A stretch of DNA of 64,000 bases from an uncultured Porphyromonadaceae bacterium (GTDB lineage: Bacteria; Bacteroidota; Bacteroidia; Bacteroidales; Muribaculaceae). Position 1 is the first letter of the stretch. Each line of letters opens with the position of its first letter. Where the stretch lies: contig CALAVE010000061.1 of assembly GCA_937892215.1 (NCBI GenBank), forward strand, positions 1-64,000, written 5' to 3'. The translations under genes were made by a program, and so were the position numbers. The notes under the pieces were generated by a model. The model saw nothing but the letters and a program-made list of their open reading frames with translations, ran no database searches and was not told where the DNA came from. This document shows, in pieces, positions 51,484-59,841 of this stretch.

Positions 51484-53355
51484 TTAGCGCACCACCTTCT
51501 CGGCACGGCGTGTGCCGTCGGTATAGGTGGTCACCACCACATTCACGCCACTGAACGGCTCGGCGCTCTCCACGCCCAGGAGGTTGAAGTAGCGCACCTG
51601 CTTCACCTCGGCCTCGGCCACAGCCTCGGTCACACCGCTGCCGTCGGTGGAGATTTCGCTGATGTGGGCATTGAGCCACGCCTGGCGGGCGGGGAAGTAA
51701 ATCCGCTGGCGCGCTATAGATTCGCTGGCCGTGGGATTGGCCTGTCCCCACTTGGTGTTATCGTACTCCACGCTCCGGTCGTGGCCGGCAAGCACGTCGC
51801 TGCCGGCGTAGTCGTCGAGCCAACTGAGCATGCCACGGATTATGCGCGCGCCGTCCCTTTTCCACCTGGCCACCAGCGTGTTATTGAACGTGAGGTCGCG
51901 ATTGTTGTAGAAGGCTTTGAGACGGTCCTTCTTGGTGTTAGACCAGTCCAGCTGATAAGTCTCACTCGTATCGAAGTCCCACATCAGCGCCACCTTGATT
52001 TTCGATGCGTCGGTGTCGTCGTACTTGGTGAGGTACATATTGGCACCGGCACTGTCGTGCGTGCCCAGAATCTCATGTCCCAGCGCATAGGCGGCGAGAG
52101 AGGTCACGTCGATGTAGGCGGCGTATCCGCCTTTAGTCACCGCCTGCTCGTAAGCCGATAGATAGTCCTCGATATAGATGCGCCGGTCGAGCGACATATT
52201 CTTGAGTTTAGGGTCACGGAAAGTGTAGCTGAAGGTGGGGTATTTGCTGCTCTGGATATAGTCGTCGGCGGTCCACCAGTAGGGGTCGTCCTCGAAGAGG
52301 TATCCCGTGTCGCTGATGTTGATGCGGCACTTGGCGTTCCGCTTCACGTAGTCCTGAAGCAAGTAAAGCCCCTGGTACTGCTTGTTGAACCACACGTTAA
52401 CGAAGCGGCACTGAGGCGCGAAATCCATGCCCAGCAGTTCACACATCTTGTAGCCGGCGATGTCCACCATCTTCTCGTCGCGAATGAGGAGCCACTCGTC
52501 GTCGGCCCACTTCTGCTCGTCATCACGCAGCAGCAGGTCGCGAGGCTTCTCCAGTTTAATCTTGAACGGCTTGGCATAGGAGCCGGCGCTGGAATTTCCG
52601 CGCAGCCTGATGCGCATTCCGCTCACCCCGTCGGCATAGTCGCCGCTGTCGTAGGCCGGTGTCTCCGAGCCTTCGTAAATCTGCAGTCGGCCGTTGACGT
52701 ACTCATTGTTGATGATATCAGAACCCACGGCACCGGCTACCGATGGCTTCACGTATTCAGCTGTGGGGAACACGCCACCCTCGGTGGTGATAACCAGCAG
52801 AGGCAGTCCGGTTTCTATGAGTTTCTTCTTCGAGGCCACATTGTTATCCTCATACACGTAGGGGTCGTTCTCGGGCTTGCAGATGCGGACGCGGCGCACG
52901 CTAATGGTCTTTCCGGCCGCCCCACCGAAGTCGAATCGCAACTGGTCGCCGCGCGAGCCCACGCCCCATGCGGTAAGTTGGGCGGAGATGTCGAGGCGGA
53001 ACTCCGTCCACTCAGTGGCCGCGTTCATAACAAGATTTCTCACCGAATAAGTGCCGCTCCAGGTGTTGGTAGGAGCCTTGAAATAGAGTTGGAAGTCGGA
53101 AATGGGCTTGTCCAGTTTGTATTCAAACGAGAGCACCGTCTCCCCTTCCTCAAGCGCACGCTTGAACCCGTCGGTATAGACATAGGGGTCGTTGCCCTGA
53201 GTGGTAAACTTATAAGCGTCCATATCATCGTCATCCTCGCCCCAGGTCAGGTGATTGCTTCCCACCTCGCGCAACGTAAGATTCAGCGATGCCTCGGCAC
53301 TTAGCGCGCCCAGCAGCGCCACGGCCGCCAACACAAGTAAAAATCTTCGCTTCAT
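51484..53355 (-). CDS. CotH kinase-like surface protein (short paralogue)
   Basis: 623 residues from the ATG 53353-53355; a TTG three codons upstream is less likely. Same architecture as residues 1-575 of the giant protein and highly similar throughout: GMRIRLRGNSSAGSYAKPFK, LLIRDEKMVDIAGYKMCELL, VNVWFNKQYQGLYLLQDYVK, ALMWDFDTSETYQLDWSNTK. Then it goes directly to the C-terminal sorting-type domain (VRYFNLLGVESAEPFSGVNV, VVTTYTDGT), lacking the repeated modules. It looks like the product of a module loss or the ancestor before module gain. The two copies flank nrdDG. Confidence 0.9.
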   Translation of the reverse strand: MKRRFLLVLAAVALLGALSAEASLNLTLREVGSNHLTWGEDDDDMDAYKFTTQGNDPYVYTDGFKRALEEGETVLSFEYKLDKPISDFQLYFKAPTNTWSGTYSVRNLVMNAATEWTEFRLDISAQLTAWGVGSRGDQLRFDFGGAAGKTISVRRVRICKPENDPYVYEDNNVASKKKLIETGLPLLVITTEGGVFPTAEYVKPSVAGAVGSDIINNEYVNGRLQIYEGSETPAYDSGDYADGVSGMRIRLRGNSSAGSYAKPFKIKLEKPRDLLLRDDEQKWADDEWLLIRDEKMVDIAGYKMCELLGMDFAPQCRFVNVWFNKQYQGLYLLQDYVKRNAKCRINISDTGYLFEDDPYWWTADDYIQSSKYPTFSYTFRDPKLKNMSLDRRIYIEDYLSAYEQAVTKGGYAAYIDVTSLAAYALGHEILGTHDSAGANMYLTKYDDTDASKIKVALMWDFDTSETYQLDWSNTKKDRLKAFYNNRDLTFNNTLVARWKRDGARIIRGMLSWLDDYAGSDVLAGHDRSVEYDNTKWGQANPTASESIARQRIYFPARQAWLNAHISEISTDGSGVTEAVAEAEVKQVRYFNLLGVESAEPFSGVNVVVTTYTDGTRRAEKVVR

Positions 53356-53502
53356 ACTCCTCAATTTTGATTATATCTCTTATTTCCCAATATTTTGTGT
53401 TTCGCTCACAACAGTTTTGCTGTGGATAACGACATCTTTTCTGTAACGCAAATTTAACCATTTCCCGCCACATATCCAAATCCACGGCTCACATTCCCAT
53501 AA

Positions 53503-53530
53503 TTAAGGGCGGAATCACTCCCGCCCTTAA
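53503..53530. terminator. Hairpin downstream of the kinase pair
   Basis: TTAAGGGCGG (53503-53512) and CCGCCCTTAA (53521-53530), perfect 10-bp stem with an 8-nt loop. No U tract on either side; placement 45 nt after the kinase gene suggests a terminator or mRNA-end stabiliser. Confidence 0.5.
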
Positions 53531-53574
53531 CCCCTAAAAAATATAGTTATGAAACGAAGTATTTATCTACCTAT

Positions 53575-54195
53575 CTAAATTGCGGGGAACAGGCCGAACA
53601 GCATAGAATCGATGCGATCGGTTACCTGCTTGAAATGCTTGGGCTCATCACCAAACTTGCATGTGTCGCCGTCGATTATCAGCAGCGGTCCGTCGTAGTC
53701 GGCTATCCAGCGCTCGTAACGCTCTTCCAGGCCTTGGAGGTAGTCGATGCGCATGGTCTGCTCATACTCGCGTCCACGCTTCTGAATTTGCTGCACCAGA
53801 GTGGATATGCTGGAGCGGATGTAAATCATCAGGTCGGGCTTGCGCACCATGGACATCATGAGTTCGAACAGGTCCTGATAGGTGGCGAAGTCGCGGTCGC
53901 TCATAAAGCCCTGTCCGTGGAGGTTTGGCGCGAAGATGCAGGCGTCCTCGTAGATGGTTCGGTCCTGAATAATCACGTCCTGAGTCTTGGATATTTCCAC
54001 CACCTCCTTGAAACGGCGGTTAAGGAAATAAATCTGCAGATTGAACGACCACCTGTCCATATCGGCATAGAAATCTTCCAGATAAGGGTTATCGCTGACC
54101 GATTCATAGCGCGGCTCCCATCCGTAACGGTTGGCGAGCATCCGAGTGAGCGTGGTCTTGCCACATCCTATGTTTCCTGCTACTGCTATGTGCAT
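53575..54195 (-). CDS. Deoxynucleoside kinase (copy 1)
   Basis: 206 residues. Phosphorylates salvaged deoxynucleosides. P-loop AVAGNIGCGKTTL, WSFNLQIYFLNRRFK, DRS-type motif IIQDRTIYEDACIF, PDLMIYIRSSISTLVQQIQK, and RGREYEQTMRIDYLQGLEER (lid). Closest in style to the dGK/dAK group. Seven nt (54196-54201) separate it from its paralogue copy 2; tandem dNK pairs are known from Gram-positive bacteria and Bacteroidetes, where the two subunits can differ in base preference. Which base each takes here cannot be read off. Confidence 0.92.
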   Translation of the reverse strand: MHIAVAGNIGCGKTTLTRMLANRYGWEPRYESVSDNPYLEDFYADMDRWSFNLQIYFLNRRFKEVVEISKTQDVIIQDRTIYEDACIFAPNLHGQGFMSDRDFATYQDLFELMMSMVRKPDLMIYIRSSISTLVQQIQKRGREYEQTMRIDYLQGLEERYERWIADYDGPLLIIDGDTCKFGDEPKHFKQVTDRIDSMLFGLFPAI

Positions 54196-54201
54196 AATTC
54201 T

Positions 54202-54861
54202 CTATGGTTTAATTATTGGTGATGAAAATTCGTCGGTTTCACAGGCCGGGAAGAGGCCGAAGAACAAATCGTCGATGCGTCGCGTAATCTTGGCGAAGTC
54301 GGCCGGTTTGTGCTGGAAGTCCAGGTGGTCTTTCTCCACAATCATCACTCGGCCCTTGTATCGGTTGTTCACGAAGTCCTCGTAACGGCTATTAAGGTTC
54401 TCGAGATACACCAGTTGCATAGTCTGCTCGTAGTCGCGTCCGCGCGTGCGTATGTTTCGCACCAGGTGAGGCACCGACGAGCGCAGATATATCATCAGGT
54501 CGGGCATTCGCACCACGTTAAGCATCTGGTGGAAGAGTTCCATGTAGGTGTCGTAGTCGCGGTCGGATAGGTGTCCCATGGCCTTGTTGTTCTCCATGAA
54601 CACATACACCCCCTCAAAGATGGAGCGGTCCTGGATAATGGTCTCGTCGGAGCGTGAAATGGCCAGCAGGTCGCGGAAGCGCTCCTTGAGGAAATAGACC
54701 TCCAGATTGAACGACCAGCGGTGCAGGTCGGCATAATAGTCCTCAAGGTAGGGGTTATTCGTAACCGACTCATACTGAGCCTTCCACCCATAATGGTCGG
54801 CCAGCATTTGAGTTAGCGTTGACTTTCCGCTGCCTATATTTCCCGCGATTACGATGTGCAT
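54202..54861 (-). CDS. Deoxynucleoside kinase (copy 2)
   Basis: 219 residues, paralogue of the downstream kinase, roughly half identical by eye. P-loop VIAGNIGSGKSTLTQML, RWSFNLEVYFLKERFRDLL, IIQDRSIFEGVYVF, PDLMIYLRSSVPHLVRNIRT and RGRDYEQTMQLVYLENLNSR. Residues that differ around the substrate pocket (EGVYVFMENNKAMG here, EDACIFAPNLHGQG in copy 1) suggest different base specificity. A 10-residue extra tail follows the common LFFGLFPA ending. First gene of the pair; promoter at 54887-54917. Confidence 0.92.
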   Translation of the reverse strand: MHIVIAGNIGSGKSTLTQMLADHYGWKAQYESVTNNPYLEDYYADLHRWSFNLEVYFLKERFRDLLAISRSDETIIQDRSIFEGVYVFMENNKAMGHLSDRDYDTYMELFHQMLNVVRMPDLMIYLRSSVPHLVRNIRTRGRDYEQTMQLVYLENLNSRYEDFVNNRYKGRVMIVEKDHLDFQHKPADFAKITRRIDDLFFGLFPACETDEFSSPIIKP

Positions 54862-54886
54862 CTGTGCATAGTTTGTTCGGTTGTTA

Positions 54887-54917
54887 CAAAGATAAATAAA
54901 TCTTATGAAACCGCCAA
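54887..54917 (-). promoter_or_regulatory. Promoter of the kinase pair
   Basis: TTG (54915-54917), 20 nt, TATCTTTG (54887-54894) on the minus strand, 25 nt before the ATG. Confidence 0.72.
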
Positions 54918-55000
54918 CTCCTGCTCACCAAAATATCACCATATTTTCGCACATTTTTACATATCGCTTATTCTCAGCGCGATAGCACCCACATCATCAT

Positions 55001-56437
55001 TCATTCGAAGACCGAGGCAAAAAGTTTGTCAAGTTTTATATCACCCTGCACCACGGAATAATTCTTTCCCCTACTCACCCCGAACGGGGTAATGAATGTG
55101 GTGAGCAATGTGTTACGTGAGGCCGTCTGGCTCCGGTAAACGCTCATCCGCTCCCTCAGTCGCTGAGCGTAGTCGGCTGTTATGACGTACTCATCGGGCG
55201 CGAACTTAAATTCGCACAAATGCGTTATGCGGTCGGCTCGTTCTATCACCAAATCTATCTGCGCGCTACGCTCTCCGTCTGTTTTTCTCGACCTCCACGA
55301 GGAGCATCGCGTACTAACTCCCATTATTCCAAGGGCCATAATTATCTGGTCCACATGAAGCATTCCTATCAGTTCAAATGTCAAGCCCTGCCATGAAGTC
55401 ACTGCGGGTGATGTTATCATAGTGTTCCAGTAGTTCGCTGTGACCTGATGTTCTTTCTCTATGAAACGGAGATAAAATAAGGTATAGAAATCACACACTC
55501 TATATATCGTCCCTTTCTGCTTATTCCCTATAGGGGTCTGAGCCAAAATAAAATTGCATTTTATAAGATTTGCCAGTCGTCGGCTCAGCGTACCTCCGGA
55601 GGATTTCAGATAGATGGCGATTTCCTGACGCGTCAGTCCTTCTCTGTGCGATGAAAGCAAACGCATAATCGCCACATAAGCAGCGGAATCACGGAACAGC
55701 ACCTGATACAACTCATCGAACTCGCCGCCCAGTTTCGCACCCGGCGCAAAGAACAACGAATTCACGTTCTCCGCTATACCCTTGCTGAAGTCGAGAAGGC
55801 TCCAATAAAACGGAATTCCCCCTATATACATATACATTTGGGCAATCTGGTAATTATCCCACGACCCGGCCTTGCTTTCAACGTACTGGCGACACTCTCC
55901 CAGATTGAACGGCTGAAGGGCAATCCGCGAAGTAATCCGATTGTGCAATCCACCTTGGTTTTCAAGCAACTGGTCAACAAGCCACGATGTGGCCGAACCG
56001 CATGCCACCAGCATAATATCGCCTCGTAAAGCGGCCCATCCGTTCCAAAAGTCCTCCAAAGCGGCAACAAATTCGCACCCCTGCGTATCTATCCAAGGCA
56101 TCTCATCGAAAAACAAGACCTTCTTTTTCTCGCCGTCGAGCCGGGAAAGAGTAGTTTCCAAAGCATCGAACGCATCGTACCACGTTACAAGCCGCGGCTC
56201 CACATCACACAGACCGCTTTTCCGCATTGCTTGAGCGAAACGTTGAAGTTGACGACTCTTAGGGGACTTATGCGACCCCACGAACGTCAGCGTCAGTTTG
56301 TCTTTCAATTCGCTTGCTATAAGAAAAGTCTTCCCTATTCGCCGCCTACCCGATACCACCACAAATTCCGACCGGTCTGACTCGAGGCAACGCCTAAGTT
56401 CCTCACGCTCTCTTTCTCTGCCTATCAATCTTTCCAT
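55001..56437 (-). CDS. Archaeal-type ATPase with DUF234-like C-terminus
   Basis: 478 residues. ATPase_2 domain: GREREREELRRCLES, Walker A VVVSGRRRIGKTFLI (~28-40), Walker B KKVLFFDEMPWIDTQG, sensor IMLVACGSATSWLVDQLLEN, then the family-typical HNRITSRIALQPFNLGECRQ. A winged helix (GLTRQEIAIYLKSSGGTLSR) follows and a DUF234 nuclease-like C-terminus with D...E.K in SAQIDLVIERADRITHLCEFK. Usually orphan, function unknown; distantly similar in plan to the DUF4143 ATPase at 19353. Copies of an 18-nt motif lie upstream. Confidence 0.9.
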   Translation of the reverse strand: MERLIGREREREELRRCLESDRSEFVVVSGRRRIGKTFLIASELKDKLTLTFVGSHKSPKSRQLQRFAQAMRKSGLCDVEPRLVTWYDAFDALETTLSRLDGEKKKVLFFDEMPWIDTQGCEFVAALEDFWNGWAALRGDIMLVACGSATSWLVDQLLENQGGLHNRITSRIALQPFNLGECRQYVESKAGSWDNYQIAQMYMYIGGIPFYWSLLDFSKGIAENVNSLFFAPGAKLGGEFDELYQVLFRDSAAYVAIMRLLSSHREGLTRQEIAIYLKSSGGTLSRRLANLIKCNFILAQTPIGNKQKGTIYRVCDFYTLFYLRFIEKEHQVTANYWNTMITSPAVTSWQGLTFELIGMLHVDQIIMALGIMGVSTRCSSWRSRKTDGERSAQIDLVIERADRITHLCEFKFAPDEYVITADYAQRLRERMSVYRSQTASRNTLLTTFITPFGVSRGKNYSVVQGDIKLDKLFASVFE

Positions 56438-56499
56438 TGTTTCATTGTCAGTTGTTTACAGTGCGTAAAATTAATGTTTCCGACCCAATTACGCAAATC

Positions 56500-56596
56500 T
56501 TTCCGGCCAAATCTCACCTTTTTGACCCACTTTTGGCTGATTCGTGAAAAAAGTTTCCGGCCAAATCTCACAAAAATCATGAGATTTGGCCGGAAA
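56500..56596. repeat. Three copies of an 18-nt motif upstream of the ATPase gene
   Basis: TTTCCGGCCAAATCTCAC at 56500-56517 and 56554-56571, and the inverted form at 56580-56596 (17 of 18). The last two form a 17-bp hairpin whose minus-strand tail contains TTTTTT, so it doubles as a terminator for the DUF4465 gene. The single copy at 56500 abuts the probable -33 box of the ATPase gene (minus strand TTTG at about 56493-56496, 20 nt, TAATTTTA). Confidence 0.8.
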
Positions 56597-56661
56597 AACC
56601 GTTTTTATGACCGCTTGGCATCAGCCCGACAAGGGCGAGCCAAACGGAGTGCGTGTGTTTT

Positions 56662-57456
56662 TTATTTCGCGTTAACCTCAACCAGACGCATAGAGCGCAG
56701 GTCGTCGAGAGCGAAGTAAGTAGGTGTGTTGATACCAAACTGACCCACATCAGTAGAACTCATAGTGAAGTAGATGCCTTCAACCTCACCGAGGCTGCTC
56801 AGGTCCACAGTCTTCCAAGTCTTCAGGAAGTCTTCGCCGGCAGCCAGAGTCACCTTAACCGGACCATGTTTCTCGCCCAGTTCATCCTGACCGTAGATGT
56901 TGAGCACGAACTCGTCACCTTCAACGAATTTCTTGCAGCCGCCCGTGCCGTTCAGATTGCTGTAATAAGCCCAAGTGGTGTTAGTAATCTTCACCGATTC
57001 AGGAATGAAGGTGTCGCCGTCGGCACGCTTAATGCTCAGAGTGGCAGTTTCCAGATTCAGTTCTTCTCCTTCGTCGAAGGGGCTCCAGTAACCCACCAAG
57101 TAAGCCGCGCCATTTGCGCCCTTACCGGTAATTGCATCCACCTGGTGGTCGGGGAAGAAACCGGTTGACGAATAGTCGTCCACATCATCACTCTTCGACG
57201 GAGCAAAGCCGTTCCACACCTTATAGCCGTAGGATTCACCGGCATAGTGAGAAAACACATATCCGTCCGCATTAACTTTAGTGTCGGGTGTGTAGAGGTC
57301 AGCCCAAGCGCCGTTTGCGTCATAATCGATGTTCTCATCGTCCAGAGTCAGTTGGAACACCTCATAAGCAGGTTGGGGTTCATCGGGGTCGTCGCCGCAC
57401 GAAGTAACGGCCATTGCCATCATGGCCACAATTGCCAGATAAAAATACTTTTTCAT
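56662..57456 (-). CDS. DUF4465 lipoprotein of the B12 locus
   Basis: 264 residues. Lipoprotein signal with lipobox AVTSC (Cys20) and an acidic GDDPDEPQ that favours surface export. DUF4465 beta-sandwich: VFSHYAGESYGYKVWNGFAP, SSTGFFPDHQVDAITGKGAN, AYLVGYWSPFDEGEELNLET, VKITNTTWAYYSNLNGTG, KTWKTVDLSSLGEVEGIYFT and TYFALDDLRSMRL. DUF4465 proteins often accompany BtuB/BtuG-type cobamide uptake genes in Bacteroidetes. It is the last gene in line after btuB-btuG-57529 and probably belongs to the same B12-controlled transcript, though the 72-nt gap leaves this open. Confidence 0.85.
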   Translation of the reverse strand: MKKYFYLAIVAMMAMAVTSCGDDPDEPQPAYEVFQLTLDDENIDYDANGAWADLYTPDTKVNADGYVFSHYAGESYGYKVWNGFAPSKSDDVDDYSSTGFFPDHQVDAITGKGANGAAYLVGYWSPFDEGEELNLETATLSIKRADGDTFIPESVKITNTTWAYYSNLNGTGGCKKFVEGDEFVLNIYGQDELGEKHGPVKVTLAAGEDFLKTWKTVDLSSLGEVEGIYFTMSSTDVGQFGINTPTYFALDDLRSMRLVEVNAK

Positions 57457-57528
57457 AATGATTTTTTTGTTTATAAATGAATTAATTAAGTAATATATTA
57501 TTTATGTGTTTATTCGTCGTTCAGGGGC

Positions 57529-58650
57529 TTACATACCCATCACACGATTAGCCAGCAGTACAACGTCGCTGATATCCACGTCGGCTGTGGAATTCACGTC
57601 GGCCAGCCGCGGGTTGAATCCTGCGGGTGTGGCACCCAGCACAAAATTGGCTATTGCCACCACGTCGCCCACGTCCACACCGTCCACACCGTTCACGTCG
57701 CCCATAACCGGCAGCGGTTCATCGGGGTGCAGATCCTCGGCACCGGCCACCTCGGTTGAAGTCTCGCCCAGCCATCCGCACTTCTGGTTCACGCCGGTAT
57801 AGACCTTCACAAAGTCGATATGGTCCAGATAAGCGCGATGGCCGTCCTCATCCACAGCCCAGTCCAAGTCCAGACCCGGGTCCGCAGAATTGGGCAGGTC
57901 ATCGACGTAGCCCCACCCCAGATACATGAGCACGTAGTAAGGTGCGTCGGCGGTGCCGTTGTTCACGGCGTTATTAGGCAACTTGGTGCCACAGAAAGTG
58001 AGTGTGGACTTGTCGCGCAGCCACATGGGCCAGTAGGTCTGATAGTGCAGGTATTTGCGCATCTGGTCGATGTAGCCTTCGCGCAGACTGTCGGGGTCGT
58101 TGCTGGTCCAGCGCACCTGCTCGGCCGCGTCTTCCCAGTCGTCGCCTATCGTGGGGCGATAGTAAGTTATCTCGTAACCTCGCTTCAACTTGGGGCTGGA
58201 GTGCATGCTGCCGGCAATCTCGTACCACGCGTCATCAGGTTCCCCGTTGCCGTTGTCGTCACGGCTCACCATCACTATTCCCGGCTCGCTGCTACCGCCA
58301 CCTGACACGTTGGTACTACCAAACGAGTTCCCTCTCACTTTCAGGTCTTTCTCCCCCGCACGATTCACTACCGGGTGGTCGAAACCGAATACCACATAAC
58401 CTCCGAAGGCGCCCAGCGTGATGTAACTGTCGGCAATCACGGTGTTTCCGCTCTTGTCCTCATAGCCGCAAATCTTCTCAGCCACCTTGTCGAGCATATC
58501 TTGTTTCGTGAAACCGTCCTCATACGTGGGAATGACGTTAACGAACTGCCCCGGCGCAGGCACGTAATCGTAAATGCGGGTTACGTAGGGCTTGTTGGCA
58601 CTCAGCGCCATTGCCACGGTAAGCATTAATATCAATAATAATTTTCTCAT
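57529..58650 (-). CDS. Secreted B12-locus accessory protein with dockerin-like C-terminus
   Basis: 373 residues from the ATG 58648-58650. Signal peptide MRKLLLILMLTVAMALSA. Core domain: ITLGAFGGYVVFGFDHPVVN, GNSFGSTNVSGGGSSEPGIV, MVSRDDNGNGEPDDAWYEIA and YEITYYRPTIGDDWEDAAEQ, a pattern I recall from surface proteins next to btuB in gut Bacteroidetes. The C-terminus holds a degenerate dockerin pair, MGDVNGVDGVDVGDVVAIAN and LADVNSTADVDISDVVLLAN. Thirty-five nt after btuG. It may be an equivalent of accessory cobamide binders such as BtuH; no direct homology is claimed. Confidence 0.82.
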   Translation of the reverse strand: MRKLLLILMLTVAMALSANKPYVTRIYDYVPAPGQFVNVIPTYEDGFTKQDMLDKVAEKICGYEDKSGNTVIADSYITLGAFGGYVVFGFDHPVVNRAGEKDLKVRGNSFGSTNVSGGGSSEPGIVMVSRDDNGNGEPDDAWYEIAGSMHSSPKLKRGYEITYYRPTIGDDWEDAAEQVRWTSNDPDSLREGYIDQMRKYLHYQTYWPMWLRDKSTLTFCGTKLPNNAVNNGTADAPYYVLMYLGWGYVDDLPNSADPGLDLDWAVDEDGHRAYLDHIDFVKVYTGVNQKCGWLGETSTEVAGAEDLHPDEPLPVMGDVNGVDGVDVGDVVAIANFVLGATPAGFNPRLADVNSTADVDISDVVLLANRVMGM

Positions 58651-58685
58651 CACAGTTCAGTATTTTATCATTGCATAAAGCACGC

Positions 58686-59840
58686 TTAATTCTCATTTAG
58701 GTTTTTACCCAGGAACACTATGTGCGCCGGAATGTCGCCCGTAGTCACCCGCCACAGGAAGTTCCCGTCGCGGTCAAAGGCGAAGAGCCGTCCCGGGTTA
58801 TAGTAGTCCCTTGCGTCGGTAACATAGATATCCTTAGTTTCCGGATTCACGGCTATCCCATAAGGCATCACTATTTTTTTAGCCGTATCGGGGTCGATTA
58901 GGCTATTATTCACCACGTCCATCGTCACAGTGTTGATTAGCGTCATACTAACATCGTACCGCTGGGTTATTTCGCTCCACTCGGCACTGATCACATATAG
59001 CGAGTCGCCATCCATACACCAGTTGCTCACGCGGCAATCCATACGCTTAACCAGCCGGTGCTTGCGGATGTCGTAGGCATATATGTCACTCTGCTCGGTG
59101 TAATAGTCACCGCGCGCCGAAATCCACAGTATGCCCCGCTTATCCTGAATGAGCCGATGCAGATTCTTGGCTATGGGAATGCGCTCCTCTTCGCGGAATG
59201 TCTCCAGGTCTATAACCGATATCGTGTTCTCGTAGTTGGGCACCATGTAGCCGCCCGAGTTAGCCACGAATATTTTTCCCTCGCTGATTTCTATCCCATC
59301 GGGCTGGAAGCCCACCTCGCATCGCGCCACCACCTGCAGCGTTGCGGTATCCACCTTTGCCACATAGCCCGTCTGCTCGTAATTGGGGTCAATAATCACC
59401 TCACCGGCATAACTGGTGACATAGGCAAAGCCCTTGTGAAACTTTATGTAGCGGCAGTTGGGGATATCCACCTGACCGATGCGCCGCGTGGTGCGCGCAT
59501 CCATAACCTCCACCTTGTTAGAGCAGTTAATCACGGCATAGAGGCGACTGCCATAGATGGCAATGTCGTTGCCCACATCGCCCAGTTCCATGGGCACGTC
59601 GGGATTGGCCGAGGCATAGATGTTGCGCATATACACGCCGGTGCGGTAGTCATAGTAGTCGAGTGTGCACTTATTGCTGTTCATATTGGCCTCGTTAAGC
59701 AGGTAGAACCCTTCGATGTCGGTATATTCGGGCTGAGTCACACTCACCTGCTCAGGAATGAATATCACGTCGTCGTGACGGCACCCGGCCAGCAGGGCAA
59801 CGGCGCACATAAGCAGTAATATGTTGTGTCGGGGTCTCAT
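58686..59840 (-). CDS. btuG: BtuG-family B12-binding surface lipoprotein
   Basis: 384 residues. Seven-bladed propeller lipoprotein that captures cobalamin at the cell surface and hands it to BtuB. Lipobox LLAGC (Cys20). Very close wording to characterised BtuG: GFYLLNEANMNSNKCTLDYY, LGDVGNDIAIYGSRLYAVIN, CSNKVEVMDARTTRRIGQVD, IPNCRYIKFHKGFAYVTSYA, VANSGGYMVPNYENTISVID. The start follows the btuB stop by one base (TGA-A-ATG), so expression is coupled to the receptor and to the riboswitch. Confidence 0.94.
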   Translation of the reverse strand: MRPRHNILLLMCAVALLAGCRHDDVIFIPEQVSVTQPEYTDIEGFYLLNEANMNSNKCTLDYYDYRTGVYMRNIYASANPDVPMELGDVGNDIAIYGSRLYAVINCSNKVEVMDARTTRRIGQVDIPNCRYIKFHKGFAYVTSYAGEVIIDPNYEQTGYVAKVDTATLQVVARCEVGFQPDGIEISEGKIFVANSGGYMVPNYENTISVIDLETFREEERIPIAKNLHRLIQDKRGILWISARGDYYTEQSDIYAYDIRKHRLVKRMDCRVSNWCMDGDSLYVISAEWSEITQRYDVSMTLINTVTMDVVNNSLIDPDTAKKIVMPYGIAVNPETKDIYVTDARDYYNPGRLFAFDRDGNFLWRVTTGDIPAHIVFLGKNLNEN

Positions 59841-59841
59841 T

